NCBI RefSeq assembly: GCF_030063415.1
Contig: NZ_JASITA010000022.1
Location: 1-64,000, forward strand
Reading direction: 5' to 3'
Source of the DNA: Streptomyces sp. H27-C3
GTDB taxonomy: Bacteria; Actinomycetota; Actinomycetes; Streptomycetales; Streptomycetaceae
Length of the DNA stretch: 64,000 nucleotides
Below the pieces are notes generated by a model. The model saw only the letters and a list, made by a program, of their open reading frames with translations. It ran no database searches and was not told where the DNA came from. Position 1 is the first letter of the stretch. Every line of letters starts with the position of its first letter. Below are positions 26,774 through 35,630 of the stretch, piece after piece. The position numbers were made by a program, and so were the translations under genes.

Positions 26774-27330
26774 TGACCAATGATCAGGAGAACGACGTGA
26801 CTGGGGCCACCATCTGGCTCACGGGTCTGCCGAGCGCCGGCAAGACCACCATCGCCCATGCGCTGGCGGACCGGCTGCGCGGCGAGGGCCACCGGGTCGA
26901 GGTGCTCGACGGGGACGAGATCCGCGAGTTCCTCTCGGCGGGCCTCGGCTTCAGCCGCGAGGACCGGCACACCAACGTCCAGCGCATCGGCTTCGTCGCC
27001 GAACTGCTGGCGTCCAACGGCGTGAAGGCCCTCGTGCCTGTCATCGCGCCGTACGCCGACAGCCGCGAGGCCGTCCGCAGGCGCCACCAGGCCGAGGGCA
27101 GCGCGTACCTGGAGGTGCATGTCGCCACACCGGTGGACGTGTGCTCCGTACGCGATGTGAAGGGCCTGTACGCCAAGCAGGCGGCCGGCGAGATATCGGG
27201 ACTCACCGGGGTCGACGACCCCTACGAGGAACCCCGGTCGCCCGACCTGCGGATCGAGTCGCACCAGCAGACCGTGCAGGAGTCCGCGGACGCCCTGCAC
27301 CTACTGCTCACCGAAAGGGGTCTGGCATGA
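26773..27330 (+). CDS. cysC: Adenylylsulfate kinase
   Basis: 185 residues. P-loop GLPSAGKTT at 18-26, then VEVLDGDEIREFLSAGLGFSREDRHTN, the APS-binding segment in a variant form (DGDE where DGDN is commonest). It phosphorylates APS to PAPS. With an iron-sulfur-type CysH next door, PAPS may serve sulfotransferases rather than the reductive route. ATG shares its A with the cysH stop. Confidence 0.94.
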   Translation: MTNDQENDVTGATIWLTGLPSAGKTTIAHALADRLRGEGHRVEVLDGDEIREFLSAGLGFSREDRHTNVQRIGFVAELLASNGVKALVPVIAPYADSREAVRRRHQAEGSAYLEVHVATPVDVCSVRDVKGLYAKQAAGEISGLTGVDDPYEEPRSPDLRIESHQQTVQESADALHLLLTERGLA

Positions 27331-28265
27331 CGACGACCGCCGGCGCTGCCACCGAGGGCCTGGAAAGCCCCTACGCGCTCAGCCACTTGGACTCCCTGGA
27401 GTCCGAGGCCGTGCACATCTTCCGCGAGGTGGCGGGTGAGTTCGAGCGACCGGTGATTCTCTTCTCCGGCGGCAAGGACTCGATCGTCATGCTGCACCTG
27501 GCGCTCAAGGCCTTCGCGCCCGCGCAGGTGCCCTTCTCCCTGCTGCACGTCGACACCGGGCACAACTTCCCGGAGGTGCTGGAGTACCGCGACCGCGCTG
27601 TGGCCGAGCACGGGCTGCGGCTGCATGTCGCCTCCGTGCAGGAGTACATCGACGCCGGGAAGCTGCGCGAGCGCGCCGACGGCACCCGCAATCCGCTGCA
27701 GACCCTGCCGCTGACCGAGAAGATCCAGGCCGAGCGGTTCGACGCGGTGTTCGGCGGCGGGCGCCGCGACGAGGAGAAGGCGCGCGCCAAGGAGCGGGTA
27801 TTCTCGCTGCGTGACGAGTTCTCAGCGTGGGACCCGCGCCGCCAGCGCCCCGAGCTGTGGCAGCTCTACAACGGCCGCCACGCGCCCGGCGAGCACGTCC
27901 GGGTCTTCCCGCTCTCCAACTGGACCGAGCTGGACGTGTGGCAGTACATCGCCCGCGAGAAGATCGAACTCCCGGCCATCTACTACGCCCACGAGCGCGA
28001 GGTCTTCCAGCGTTCCGGTATGTGGCTGACCGCGGGCGAGTGGGGCGGCCCCAAGGGGCACGAGCAGGTGGAGACGCGGCGGATCCGCTACCGCACCGTC
28101 GGCGACATGTCCTGCACCGGCGCCGTCGACTCCGACGCCACCACGCTCGAAGCCGTGATCACCGAGATCGCCGCATCCCGGCTCACCGAGCGGGGCGCGA
28201 CCCGCGCCGACGACAAGATGTCCGAGGCCGCGATGGAAGACCGCAAGCGCGAGGGGTACTTCTAA
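27327..28265 (+). CDS. cysD: Sulfate adenylyltransferase subunit 2
   Basis: 312 residues of the PP-loop ATP pyrophosphatase family: SGGKDS near residue 49, LHVDTGHNFPEVLEYRD, FGGGRRDEEKARAKER and a C-terminal MSEAAMEDRKREGYF typical of CysD. It makes APS from ATP and sulfate together with the GTPase CysN. ATGA overlap with cysC; one base separates it from cysN. Confidence 0.97.
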   Translation: MTTTAGAATEGLESPYALSHLDSLESEAVHIFREVAGEFERPVILFSGGKDSIVMLHLALKAFAPAQVPFSLLHVDTGHNFPEVLEYRDRAVAEHGLRLHVASVQEYIDAGKLRERADGTRNPLQTLPLTEKIQAERFDAVFGGGRRDEEKARAKERVFSLRDEFSAWDPRRQRPELWQLYNGRHAPGEHVRVFPLSNWTELDVWQYIAREKIELPAIYYAHEREVFQRSGMWLTAGEWGGPKGHEQVETRRIRYRTVGDMSCTGAVDSDATTLEAVITEIAASRLTERGATRADDKMSEAAMEDRKREGYF

Positions 28266-29594
28266 ATGACCACCATCAACGAGCAGTTGAGCACCACCAC
28301 CCTCCTGCGCTTCGCCACCGCCGGGTCCGTCGACGACGGCAAGTCCACCCTGGTGGGCAGGCTGCTGCACGACTCGAAGTCAATCCTCACCGACCAGTTG
28401 GAGGCCGTCGAGGCGGCGTCCCTCAAGCGCGGTCAGGAGGCGCCCGACCTGGCGCTGCTCACCGACGGGCTGCGCGCCGAGCGTGAGCAGGGCATCACCA
28501 TCGATGTCGCCTACCGCTACTTCGCCACCGCCCGCAGGCGTTTCATCCTGGCCGACACCCCCGGACATGTGCAGTACACCCGCAACATGGTCACCGGCGC
28601 CTCCACCGCCGAGCTGGCCGTCGTCCTGGTGGACGCCCGCAACGGCGTTGTCGAGCAGACCCGCCGCCACGCGGCGGTCGCGGCGCTGCTGCGCGTCCCG
28701 CACGTCGTGCTCGCCGTCAACAAGATGGACCTCGTCGAGTACGCCGAGCCCGTATTCGCCGCCATCGCCGAGGAGTTCACGGCGTACGCCGCCTCCCTCG
28801 GCGTGCCCGAGATCACCGCCATCCCGATCTCGGCGCTGGCCGGCGACAACGTGGTGGAGCCTTCCGCGCACATGGACTGGTACGGCGGCCCCACCGTCCT
28901 GGAGCACTTGGAGTCCGTGCCGGTCAGCCACGACCTGGCCGACTGCCCCGGCCGCTTCCCGGTGCAGTACGTCATCCGCCCGCAGACCGCCGAGCTGCCC
29001 GACTTCCGCGGTTACGCCGGCCAGATCGCCTCCGGCGCGCTGCGCGTCGGCGAGGCCGTGACCGTGCTGCCCTCGGGCCTTACGAGCACGGTCAGCGGGA
29101 TCGATGTGCTGGGCAACCCGACAGACATCGCCTGGGCGCCCCAGTCGGTGACGGTCACCCTCGCCGACGACCTGGACATCTCGCGCGGCGACATGATCGC
29201 GCCGAGCGCGGCGGCCCCGCGCACCACCCAGGACGTCGAGGCGACGGTCTGCCATGTGGCCGACCAGCCGCTCGTCGTCGGGCAGCGGGTCCTGCTCAAG
29301 CACACCACCCGCACGGTCAAGGCGATCGTCAAGGACATCCCGTCCCGGCTCACGCTGGACGACCTGTCCCAGCACCCGGCGCCCGGACAGCTGGTCGCCA
29401 ACGACATCGGCCGGGTGCTGGTCCGTACCGCCGAGCCGCTGGCGCTCGACGCGTACGCCGACTCGCGGCGAACCGGTTCCTTCCTGCTGATCGACCCGGC
29501 CGACGGTACGACGCTGGCGGCCGGCATGGCGGGCGACTCGTTCACCTCCCCCGACGTGGTGGCCGAAGTCGACGACGACGGCTGGGACTTCTGA
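28266..29594 (+). CDS. cysN: Sulfate adenylyltransferase subunit 1 (GTPase)
   Basis: 442 residues, an elongation-factor-like GTPase: G1 GSVDDGKST near residue 20, G3 DTPGH, G4 NKMD, followed by two beta-barrel domains. GTP hydrolysis drives APS formation by CysD. There is no fused APS kinase, consistent with the separate cysC. Its stop codon overlaps the ATG of a small frame at 29594. Confidence 0.97.
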   Translation: MTTINEQLSTTTLLRFATAGSVDDGKSTLVGRLLHDSKSILTDQLEAVEAASLKRGQEAPDLALLTDGLRAEREQGITIDVAYRYFATARRRFILADTPGHVQYTRNMVTGASTAELAVVLVDARNGVVEQTRRHAAVAALLRVPHVVLAVNKMDLVEYAEPVFAAIAEEFTAYAASLGVPEITAIPISALAGDNVVEPSAHMDWYGGPTVLEHLESVPVSHDLADCPGRFPVQYVIRPQTAELPDFRGYAGQIASGALRVGEAVTVLPSGLTSTVSGIDVLGNPTDIAWAPQSVTVTLADDLDISRGDMIAPSAAAPRTTQDVEATVCHVADQPLVVGQRVLLKHTTRTVKAIVKDIPSRLTLDDLSQHPAPGQLVANDIGRVLVRTAEPLALDAYADSRRTGSFLLIDPADGTTLAAGMAGDSFTSPDVVAEVDDDGWDF

Positions 29595-29695
29595 TGAGCA
29601 TCGACATCTACGCGACGTTCGCCAGAGAGGGCGGTCGCATCGGCAGCGGCACGCTCGGCGCGGGCACGGGCGGGGTTGCGCGATGTGCGCGATGA
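29594..29695 (+). CDS. Possible 33-residue coupled small ORF
   Basis: The ATG overlaps the cysN TGA and opens MSIDIYATFAREGGRIGSG plus 14 more residues. A second frame of 30 residues (29692-29784, basic, beginning MTSAHRMRAR) overlaps its stop in the same ATGA manner. Coupling is suggestive, but neither peptide resembles anything I know, and their composition could be chance. They may be remnants of a longer gene, leader peptides for the transporter genes, or not expressed. Confidence 0.3.
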   Translation: MSIDIYATFAREGGRIGSGTLGAGTGGVARCAR

Positions 29696-29812
29696 CGTCC
29701 GCGCACCGCATGCGCGCCCGCACCCCCCACAAGCCGTACAGACGAAGACCTGCCGACTTCCCGGTCGCGTCCCGCGTGACGTAGCACCGGGCCAACGAGA
29801 GGAACACCTCCC

Positions 29813-30922
29813 GTGCGTGCCAACCGCCCCTCCCTGCGCCGCAGTATCGCTGCCGCCGCCGCTCTTCCACTGCTGATCGGCGCGCTCGGCGCGTGCGGTT
29901 ACGGCTCCGACGCAGAGAAGGAAAAGACCGCGCCCGTCGCCAAGGGCGAGAAGGTCGGCGGTGTGGACGAGGTGCGGATCGGCTACTTCGCCAACGTCAC
30001 CCACGCCACCGCCCTGGTGGGCCTCCAAAAGGGCCTGATCCAGAAGGAGCTCGGCGGCACGAAGGTCAAGCCGCAGGTCTTCAACGCGGGCCCCTCGGAG
30101 ATCGAGGCACTGAACGCGGGCGCCATCGACATCGGCTGGATCGGCCCCTCCCCCTCGATCAACGGCTACACCAAGTCGAAGGGCGAGAACTTGCGGATCA
30201 TCTCGGGTTCGGCCTCCGGCGGTGTCTCGCTCGTCGTCAACCCGAAGAAGATCAAGTCCCTGGGCGACCTCAAGGGCAAGCGCATCGCCACCCCGCAGCT
30301 CGGCAACACCCAGGACGTGGCCCTGCTCAACTACCTGTCGACCAAGGGCCTGAAGGTCGACGCGGACACCGGCAAGGGCGACGTCACGGTACTGCGCCAG
30401 GAGAACAAGGTCATCCCGGGGTCCTTCCAGTCCGGTGCGCTGGACGGCGCGTGGGTCCCGGAGCCGACGGCGTCCAAGCTCGTCGCGGACGGCGGCAAGG
30501 TGCTCCTCGACGAGAAGAAGCTGTGGAAGGACGACAAGTTCGTCATTACGAACGTGATCGTCTCGCAGAAGTTCCTCAAGGAGCACCCCGACGTCGTCGA
30601 GGCCTTCCTGCGCGGCTCGGTGAAAACCAACGACTGGATCAAGGCCAACCCGGACAAGGCCAAGGCCTCGGTCAACGCGAAGCTCAAGGCCGACTCCGGC
30701 AAGGAACTGCCTGCGAAGGTCCTCGAACCCGCCTTCGACAACGTCGACATCCTCAATGACCCGCTCGCGTCGACGCTGCGGGACGAGGCCGATCACGCGG
30801 TGAAGGCCGGTCTGCTCAAGGACCCGCTGCTCGACGGCATTTACGACCTGACGCTGCTCAACAAGGTCCTCAAGGCCGAGAAGCAGCCCGCCGTCGAAGA
30901 CGCCGGGCTCGGCGCCAAGTAA
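29813..30922 (+). CDS. ssuA: Sulfonate-type ABC transporter substrate-binding lipoprotein
   Basis: 369 residues. GTG start; signal peptide with lipobox LGAC (Cys27). The mature part is of the SsuA/TauA type: RIGYFANVTHATALVGLQKG, FNAGPSEIEALNAGAIDIGWIGPSPSINGY, LKGKRIATPQLGNTQDVAL. It binds an oxyanion or organosulfonate outside the membrane. In this operon the ligand could also be sulfate or thiosulfate. First of three genes with the ATPase and permease. Confidence 0.9.
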   Translation: MRANRPSLRRSIAAAAALPLLIGALGACGYGSDAEKEKTAPVAKGEKVGGVDEVRIGYFANVTHATALVGLQKGLIQKELGGTKVKPQVFNAGPSEIEALNAGAIDIGWIGPSPSINGYTKSKGENLRIISGSASGGVSLVVNPKKIKSLGDLKGKRIATPQLGNTQDVALLNYLSTKGLKVDADTGKGDVTVLRQENKVIPGSFQSGALDGAWVPEPTASKLVADGGKVLLDEKKLWKDDKFVITNVIVSQKFLKEHPDVVEAFLRGSVKTNDWIKANPDKAKASVNAKLKADSGKELPAKVLEPAFDNVDILNDPLASTLRDEADHAVKAGLLKDPLLDGIYDLTLLNKVLKAEKQPAVEDAGLGAK

Positions 30923-30964
30923 GCAATCCGTCGTATCCGGCAACGCCCTCAGGAGGTGACGCTC

Positions 30965-31759
30965 ATGGCCACCACGCTCGTCAAGCAGGCCACCGCGCCC
31001 GTAGACACGCTGTCGTACGCCGCCCGGATCGACCAGGTGTCGAAGTCGTTCGGCCGGCCCGGCGCGCAGCAGCTGGTGCTCGACGACATCAGCATCGATG
31101 TCGCGCCCGGTGAGTTCGTGACCCTCCTGGGGGCTTCCGGCTGCGGGAAGTCCACCCTCCTCAACCTGGTGGCCGGGCTGGACAAGCCTTCGTCGGGCGC
31201 GATCGACGTGCCCGGCGGGCGGCCCGCCCTGATGTTCCAGGAGCACGCGCTCTTCCCGTGGCTGACCGCGGGCAAGAACATCGAACTGGCCCTCAAGATG
31301 CGGGGCATGGCCAAGGCGGAGCGGGCGCCGGAGGCGGAGCGGCTGCTCCGGCTGGTGCGGCTCACCGGCGCGTACGGCAAGCGGGTGCACGAGCTGTCCG
31401 GCGGCATGCGCCAGCGTGTCGCGCTGGCCCGCGCACTCGCCCAGGACAGCCAACTGCTCCTGATGGACGAGCCGTTCGCCGCACTCGACGCCATCACCCG
31501 CGATGTGCTCCACGAGGAGCTCACTCGCATCTGGTCGGAGACCAACGTCTCCGTCCTCTTCGTCACCCACAACGTCCGCGAGGCCGTCCGCCTCGCCGAG
31601 CGCGTGGTGCTGCTGTCGTCCCGGCCGGGACGCATCGCGCGCGAATGGCGGGTCGACATCCCGCAGCCGCGCCGGATCGAGGACTCCGCGGTCGCCGACC
31701 TGTCCGTCGAGATCACCGAACAACTGCGGGGGGAGATCCGCCGACATGGCCAGCACTGA
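30965..31759 (+). CDS. ssuB: Sulfonate-type ABC transporter ATPase
   Basis: 264 residues from ATG 30965 with AGGAGG upstream. Walker A GASGCGKST, Q-loop MFQEHALFPW, signature LSGGMRQRVALARAL, Walker B LLMDEPFAALD. Powers uptake with the following permease, whose start lies 14 bp inside this gene. Confidence 0.93.
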   Translation: MATTLVKQATAPVDTLSYAARIDQVSKSFGRPGAQQLVLDDISIDVAPGEFVTLLGASGCGKSTLLNLVAGLDKPSSGAIDVPGGRPALMFQEHALFPWLTAGKNIELALKMRGMAKAERAPEAERLLRLVRLTGAYGKRVHELSGGMRQRVALARALAQDSQLLLMDEPFAALDAITRDVLHEELTRIWSETNVSVLFVTHNVREAVRLAERVVLLSSRPGRIAREWRVDIPQPRRIEDSAVADLSVEITEQLRGEIRRHGQH

Positions 31760-32627
31760 CACAAGCTCCAAGAGCGACCTCGCCGGCCTGGAGGCCGGCC
31801 TGGACGCCCTGGAGACCCACACCACCGAGCGGGTGGGCCTGGGCAGGATTCTGCTCTCCAAGGTGGTGCCGCCGTTTGTCGCCGTCGCCCTGGTGATCAC
31901 CTTCTGGCAGGTCGCCGCGGTCTCCGACCTGAAGCCCGACTACGTCCTGCCGGGGCCGCTCGACGTATGGCACTCGATCGAGCAGATGTGGCTCGACGGG
32001 ACCCTGCTCGGCTACATCTGGACGAGCATCTCGCGCGGCGCCCTCGGCTTCGCCGTTTCGGTCGCCATCGGCACGCCGCTCGGTCTGCTCGTCGCCCGGG
32101 TCAAGGTCGTCCGGGCGGCGATCGGGCCGATCCTGTCGGGCCTCCAGTCGCTGCCCTCGGTGGCCTGGGTGCCCGCCGCGATCATCTGGTTCGGGCTGAC
32201 CGACGCGACGATCTACGCCGTGGTGCTCCTGGGCGCCGTGCCCTCCATCGCCAACGGTCTGGTGGCCGGCGTCGACCAGATCCCGCCGCTGTACCTGCGG
32301 GCCGGACGCACCATCGGCGCGACCGGCGTCAACGGCATCCGCCATGTGCTGCTGCCCGCCGCACTGCCCGGCTACCTGGCGGGCCTCAAGCAGGGCTGGG
32401 CGTTCTCCTGGCGCTCGCTGATGGCCGCCGAGCTCATCGCCAACTCTCCCGACCTGGGCACCGGTCTGGGCCAGCTGATGGAGAACTTCCGTACCTACAG
32501 CGACATGTCGGGTGTGCTGGCCACGATCATCCTGATCCTGATCGTCGGCATCGGCATCGACCTGCTGCTCTTCTCCCCCTTGGAGCGCCGCGTGCTGCGC
32601 AGCCGCGGTCTCCTGGTCAGGGGCTGA
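31746..32627 (+). CDS. ssuC: Sulfonate-type ABC transporter permease
   Basis: 293 residues, about six membrane helices, binding-protein-dependent transport domain with the EAA-like loop AGRTIGATGVNGIRHVLLPAALPGYLAGLKQGWAFSWR. SsuC/TauC family. The N-terminal 35 residues are hydrophilic. It overlaps ssuB by 14 bp and is 6 bp from the chelatase gene. Confidence 0.93.
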   Translation: MASTDTSSKSDLAGLEAGLDALETHTTERVGLGRILLSKVVPPFVAVALVITFWQVAAVSDLKPDYVLPGPLDVWHSIEQMWLDGTLLGYIWTSISRGALGFAVSVAIGTPLGLLVARVKVVRAAIGPILSGLQSLPSVAWVPAAIIWFGLTDATIYAVVLLGAVPSIANGLVAGVDQIPPLYLRAGRTIGATGVNGIRHVLLPAALPGYLAGLKQGWAFSWRSLMAAELIANSPDLGTGLGQLMENFRTYSDMSGVLATIILILIVGIGIDLLLFSPLERRVLRSRGLLVRG

Positions 32628-32633
32628 TCCACC

Positions 32634-33380
32634 ATGCACGGCCAGGTCCTTCTCCTCGTCGCCCACGGCAGCCGCGACCCGCGGCACGCGGCCACCGTGC
32701 ACGCGCTCAGCGAGCGTGTGCGGTGGCTGCGGCCGGGCCTGCGGGTGGAGACCGCCTTCCTGGACTTCAACGCTCCCGCCGTCCCGCGGGTCCTGGAGCG
32801 GCTGGCGGCGCAGGGCGTGCGGGACGTGGTGGCCGTACCTCTTCTGCTGACCCGCGCCTTCCACGCCAAGTCCGACATCCCCGCCGTGCTGCGCGAGGCG
32901 TCGGCGCGCCTCCCCCAGCTGCGCGTCCACCAGGCCGAGGTGCTCGGCCCGTCGCCACTGCTGCTCAGCGCCCTGGAGCGGCGGCTGTACGAGGCCGGGC
33001 TCACCCCCGGCGACAAGCGCTCGACCGGGCTGGTCCTGGCCTCGGCGGGCTCCACAGACCCGGAGGCGATCGCAGTGATCGCTGAAATCGCGCGGGAGCT
33101 GCGGCACACCGGTTGGTGCGCCGTGCGGCCTGCTTTCGCCTCCGCGTCCCTTCCCCGTACCGAGGACGCGGTACGAGAACTCCGGGCGGCCGGGGTGCGC
33201 CGGGTGGCGGTCGCTCCGTACGTCATCGCGCCGGGCCGATTGCCCGACCGCATCGCGAACGGCGCGGAGGACGCCGACGTGTGCGCCGACGTGCTCGGTG
33301 ACGCACCCGAGCTGGCGCGGCTGATCCTCACGCGCTTCCACACCCACCAGGAGCGGCTCGCGCCCTCCATGTCGGCTTGA
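32634..33380 (+). CDS. Sirohydrochlorin chelatase-like protein
   Basis: 248 residues of the CbiX/SirB family: LLVAHGSRDPRHAATVHAL with the metal-binding His10, VVAVPLLLTRAFHAKSDIPAVL with a second His, and a repeated second half (VRRVAVAPYVIAPGRLPDRI). Ferrochelation of sirohydrochlorin gives siroheme for the sulfite reductase of this operon; the cobalt-chelating role is the alternative. Last gene of the operon. Confidence 0.92.
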   Translation: MHGQVLLLVAHGSRDPRHAATVHALSERVRWLRPGLRVETAFLDFNAPAVPRVLERLAAQGVRDVVAVPLLLTRAFHAKSDIPAVLREASARLPQLRVHQAEVLGPSPLLLSALERRLYEAGLTPGDKRSTGLVLASAGSTDPEAIAVIAEIARELRHTGWCAVRPAFASASLPRTEDAVRELRAAGVRRVAVAPYVIAPGRLPDRIANGAEDADVCADVLGDAPELARLILTRFHTHQERLAPSMSA

Positions 33381-33484
33381 CACCGCTGTTTCGCCCGCAC
33401 GGCTGCTTCGAGCCGACCGGATGCTGACGCGCCGTCAATTATGCTACGGCTGCGCGATGGAGACCCGGCGGGGTCCGTCCCGCC

Positions 33485-34150
33485 TCAGTCGAAGCGCAGG
33501 CTTCCGGTGCGGGTGCGCTTGAGCTCGAAGAAGTCCGTGTGGTTGGCCAGGACCCGGAAGCTGCCGAAGAGGCGCGCCGCCTCCTCCCCGCGCGGGATCG
33601 CGTTCAGGACCGGACCGAACCAGACCGTGCCGTCGACATGGATCGTCGGCGTACCCACGTAGGAGCCCGCCTCCGGGTCCTTGCCCGCGTCGTGGCCGCG
33701 GCCCAATTCCTCGTCGTACGCCGTGGAGTGCGCGGCTTCGGCGAGGTCGGCCGGCAGGCCGAGTTCAGCCAGGGCCTGCGCCGTCACCTCGTCGAAGTCC
33801 TCGTCCTTCCGCTGGTGGATGCGGGCGCCGAGCGCCGTGTAGAGGTCGCGCAGCACCCCGTCGCCCCGCGGCCCGGCCGCGGCGACGGCGACCCGGACCG
33901 GGCCGATCGATCTGTCCACCACGTCGCGGTACCAGTCCGGGAGTTCATTGCCCTCGTTGTGCAGGTACAGGCTCATGACGTGGAAGCGCAGATCGATGTC
34001 TCGGTGCTGCTGCACCTCCAGCATCCAGCGGGACGCGATCCAGGCGAAGGGGCAGGCCGGGTCGAAGTAGAAGTCGACGGTCGTGGTCCGTGGGGCTGAA
34101 GCCTGTGCGGCTGCGGCCTGGGCGGATGTGGTCCGTGCGGCGGTGGTCAT
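33485..34150 (-). CDS. DsbA-like, mycothiol-dependent nitroreductase family
   Basis: 221 residues with a thioredoxin-type fold of the Rv2466c group: DFYFDPACPFAWIASRWMLEV at about 26-46, YVGTPTIHVDGTVWFGPVLNAIPRGEEA near the C-terminus. Rv2466c has a CPWC active site that accepts electrons from mycothiol; here only the first Cys remains (CPFA), implying a monothiol mechanism. About 20 N-terminal residues are low-complexity Ala/Thr, so the real start may be further in. Confidence 0.88.
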   Translation of the reverse strand: MTTAARTTSAQAAAAQASAPRTTTVDFYFDPACPFAWIASRWMLEVQQHRDIDLRFHVMSLYLHNEGNELPDWYRDVVDRSIGPVRVAVAAAGPRGDGVLRDLYTALGARIHQRKDEDFDEVTAQALAELGLPADLAEAAHSTAYDEELGRGHDAGKDPEAGSYVGTPTIHVDGTVWFGPVLNAIPRGEEAARLFGSFRVLANHTDFFELKRTRTGSLRFD

Positions 34151-34204
34151 ACGACGAGGTCAGCCAGGGGATGTCCTGGACTCCCGGGCCATTCAGGTGA
34201 TGCC

Positions 34205-35230
34205 TCAGTGGGCCACTTCGGTCGTTTCCGCCGCCGCGTCGACCACCTGCACCAGTTCGCCGACGGTCATGGAGCCGGCCGCCCGGCGCTCGCGGGCGAA
34301 GGTGTTGGCGAGACGCTGCAGGGTGTCGTTGACCGGCGTGGGGATGCCGTGGAGCCGGCCGAGCAGGGCGATCTCACCGTTGAGGTAGTCCGCCTCGATC
34401 GTGCCCGTGCCGCGGTCGAGGCTCTGCCAGGAAGAGCCGCCGACGCGCTCCGAGCCGTCGAAGGGATCGAACTTGATCCGGCCGTCGCGCGCCTCGGACT
34501 GCTCCTCCTTGCCCGCGGCCCCGATGCCCGCGGCGGCGAGCACGGCCTGCCCCTCGGCGAGCGCGCGTGCGAACAGGGCCCGCCCCTCGTCGCTGGTGAG
34601 CAGGCCGGAGACGGCCTCGATCGCGTTGGCCAGATTGCTCAGCAGCTTGGCGTACTTCCAGCGCATCACGTCCGGCACGACCGGGGCGAGGAAGCTGGAC
34701 TTCTCCAGGTCGGCGGCGATGTGCCGGGTGGTCTCGTCGGTGCCCGTGGGATACCTGCCGAGGTGCAGCATGCCGGACAGCGGGGTCCCCGCGGCGGAGA
34801 CGGCACCCGGCTCAATGTGCATGGCGGGCAGCCAGACGCACATGGCGTGGACGCGGCGGAAGCGGCGCAGAGCGAGGCGTTCGCTCTCGACGCCGTTCTG
34901 CGCGCAAACCAGGGGCAGCAGTTCGCCCGCGGTACCGCCGCCGGTGACGGGGCAGGCGCTCCAGGCATCGAGCGCGGCCGTGCTGTCCTGGGTCTTCACG
35001 GCCAGGACGAGTACGTCGTCGCGCCGCAGCGGCGTGAGCTCGTCCGGGCCCTGGACGACGGGCAGTTGATGGACCTGGGTGCCTTCGGGGGTGGTCAGCC
35101 GCAGCCCTGCGGCGCGCAGGGCTGCGTAGTGTGCCCCGCGTGCGACGAGCACCACGTCGTGGCCGCTCTCGGCCAGCCGTCCGCCGATGGTGCCGCCGAC
35201 CGCTCCTGCTCCAACGATGATGTAGCGCAT
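34205..35230 (-). CDS. Ketopantoate reductase family protein
   Basis: 341 residues from ATG 35230. Rossmann fold at the N-terminus (YIIVGAGAVGGTIGGRLAESGHDVVLVARG), then VLVLAVKTQDS and the C-terminal helical domain of ApbA/PanE (RWKYAKLLSNLANAIEAVSGL, IEADYLNGEIALLGRLHGIPTPVNDTL). Members reduce 2-dehydropantoate with NADPH or act on similar keto acids; this one is not next to pan genes, so substrate is open. Confidence 0.9.
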   Translation of the reverse strand: MRYIIVGAGAVGGTIGGRLAESGHDVVLVARGAHYAALRAAGLRLTTPEGTQVHQLPVVQGPDELTPLRRDDVLVLAVKTQDSTAALDAWSACPVTGGGTAGELLPLVCAQNGVESERLALRRFRRVHAMCVWLPAMHIEPGAVSAAGTPLSGMLHLGRYPTGTDETTRHIAADLEKSSFLAPVVPDVMRWKYAKLLSNLANAIEAVSGLLTSDEGRALFARALAEGQAVLAAAGIGAAGKEEQSEARDGRIKFDPFDGSERVGGSSWQSLDRGTGTIEADYLNGEIALLGRLHGIPTPVNDTLQRLANTFARERRAAGSMTVGELVQVVDAAAETTEVAH

Positions 35231-35258
35231 GTGTGCGAGCCTGCCATACGGACGCGCC

Positions 35259-35630
35259 CTAGGAGGCGGCACTGAACGGAGTGCCCTGGTGGAAGTAGAG
35301 GAGCCAGCCGCTGTCCGTGAGACGCCACAAGGAGCTGCGGTGCGAGCGGCGGTCGCCCGACTGCGTGTCGAACGTGAGGTGCACCAGGTCGGGGGCGAGT
35401 TGCGCGCCTCGCATCCTTGAGGTGGTGACCGGCCTGGGCGCCGAGGCTCCCTCGGCGGTGAGCGCGGCGAGGATCGACTCCCGGTCCCAGTGGCGGCCCG
35501 AGGTGCCGAACTCACTGAATTCCGGGTGGAGGAGTTCCTCGAGGAGCTCCGCGGAGGCGCGGACGGCCGGGTCGAGGAGGCGCAGTTCGGCCTCGATGGC
35601 CGCTTCGACGGCGGCGGACGGCTCAGTCAC
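35259..35630 (-). CDS. NTF2-like / DUF4440 protein
   Basis: 123 residues: AIEAELRLLDPAVRASAELLEELLHPEFSEFGTSGRHWDRESIL then HRSSLWRLTDSGWLLYFHQGTP. This is the cone-shaped NTF2-like fold seen in SnoaL, ketosteroid isomerase and immunity-like proteins. Function unknown. Its start overlaps the end of the DUF1697 gene by 8 bp, so they are cotranscribed. Confidence 0.88.
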   Translation of the reverse strand: MTEPSAAVEAAIEAELRLLDPAVRASAELLEELLHPEFSEFGTSGRHWDRESILAALTAEGASAPRPVTTSRMRGAQLAPDLVHLTFDTQSGDRRSHRSSLWRLTDSGWLLYFHQGTPFSAAS

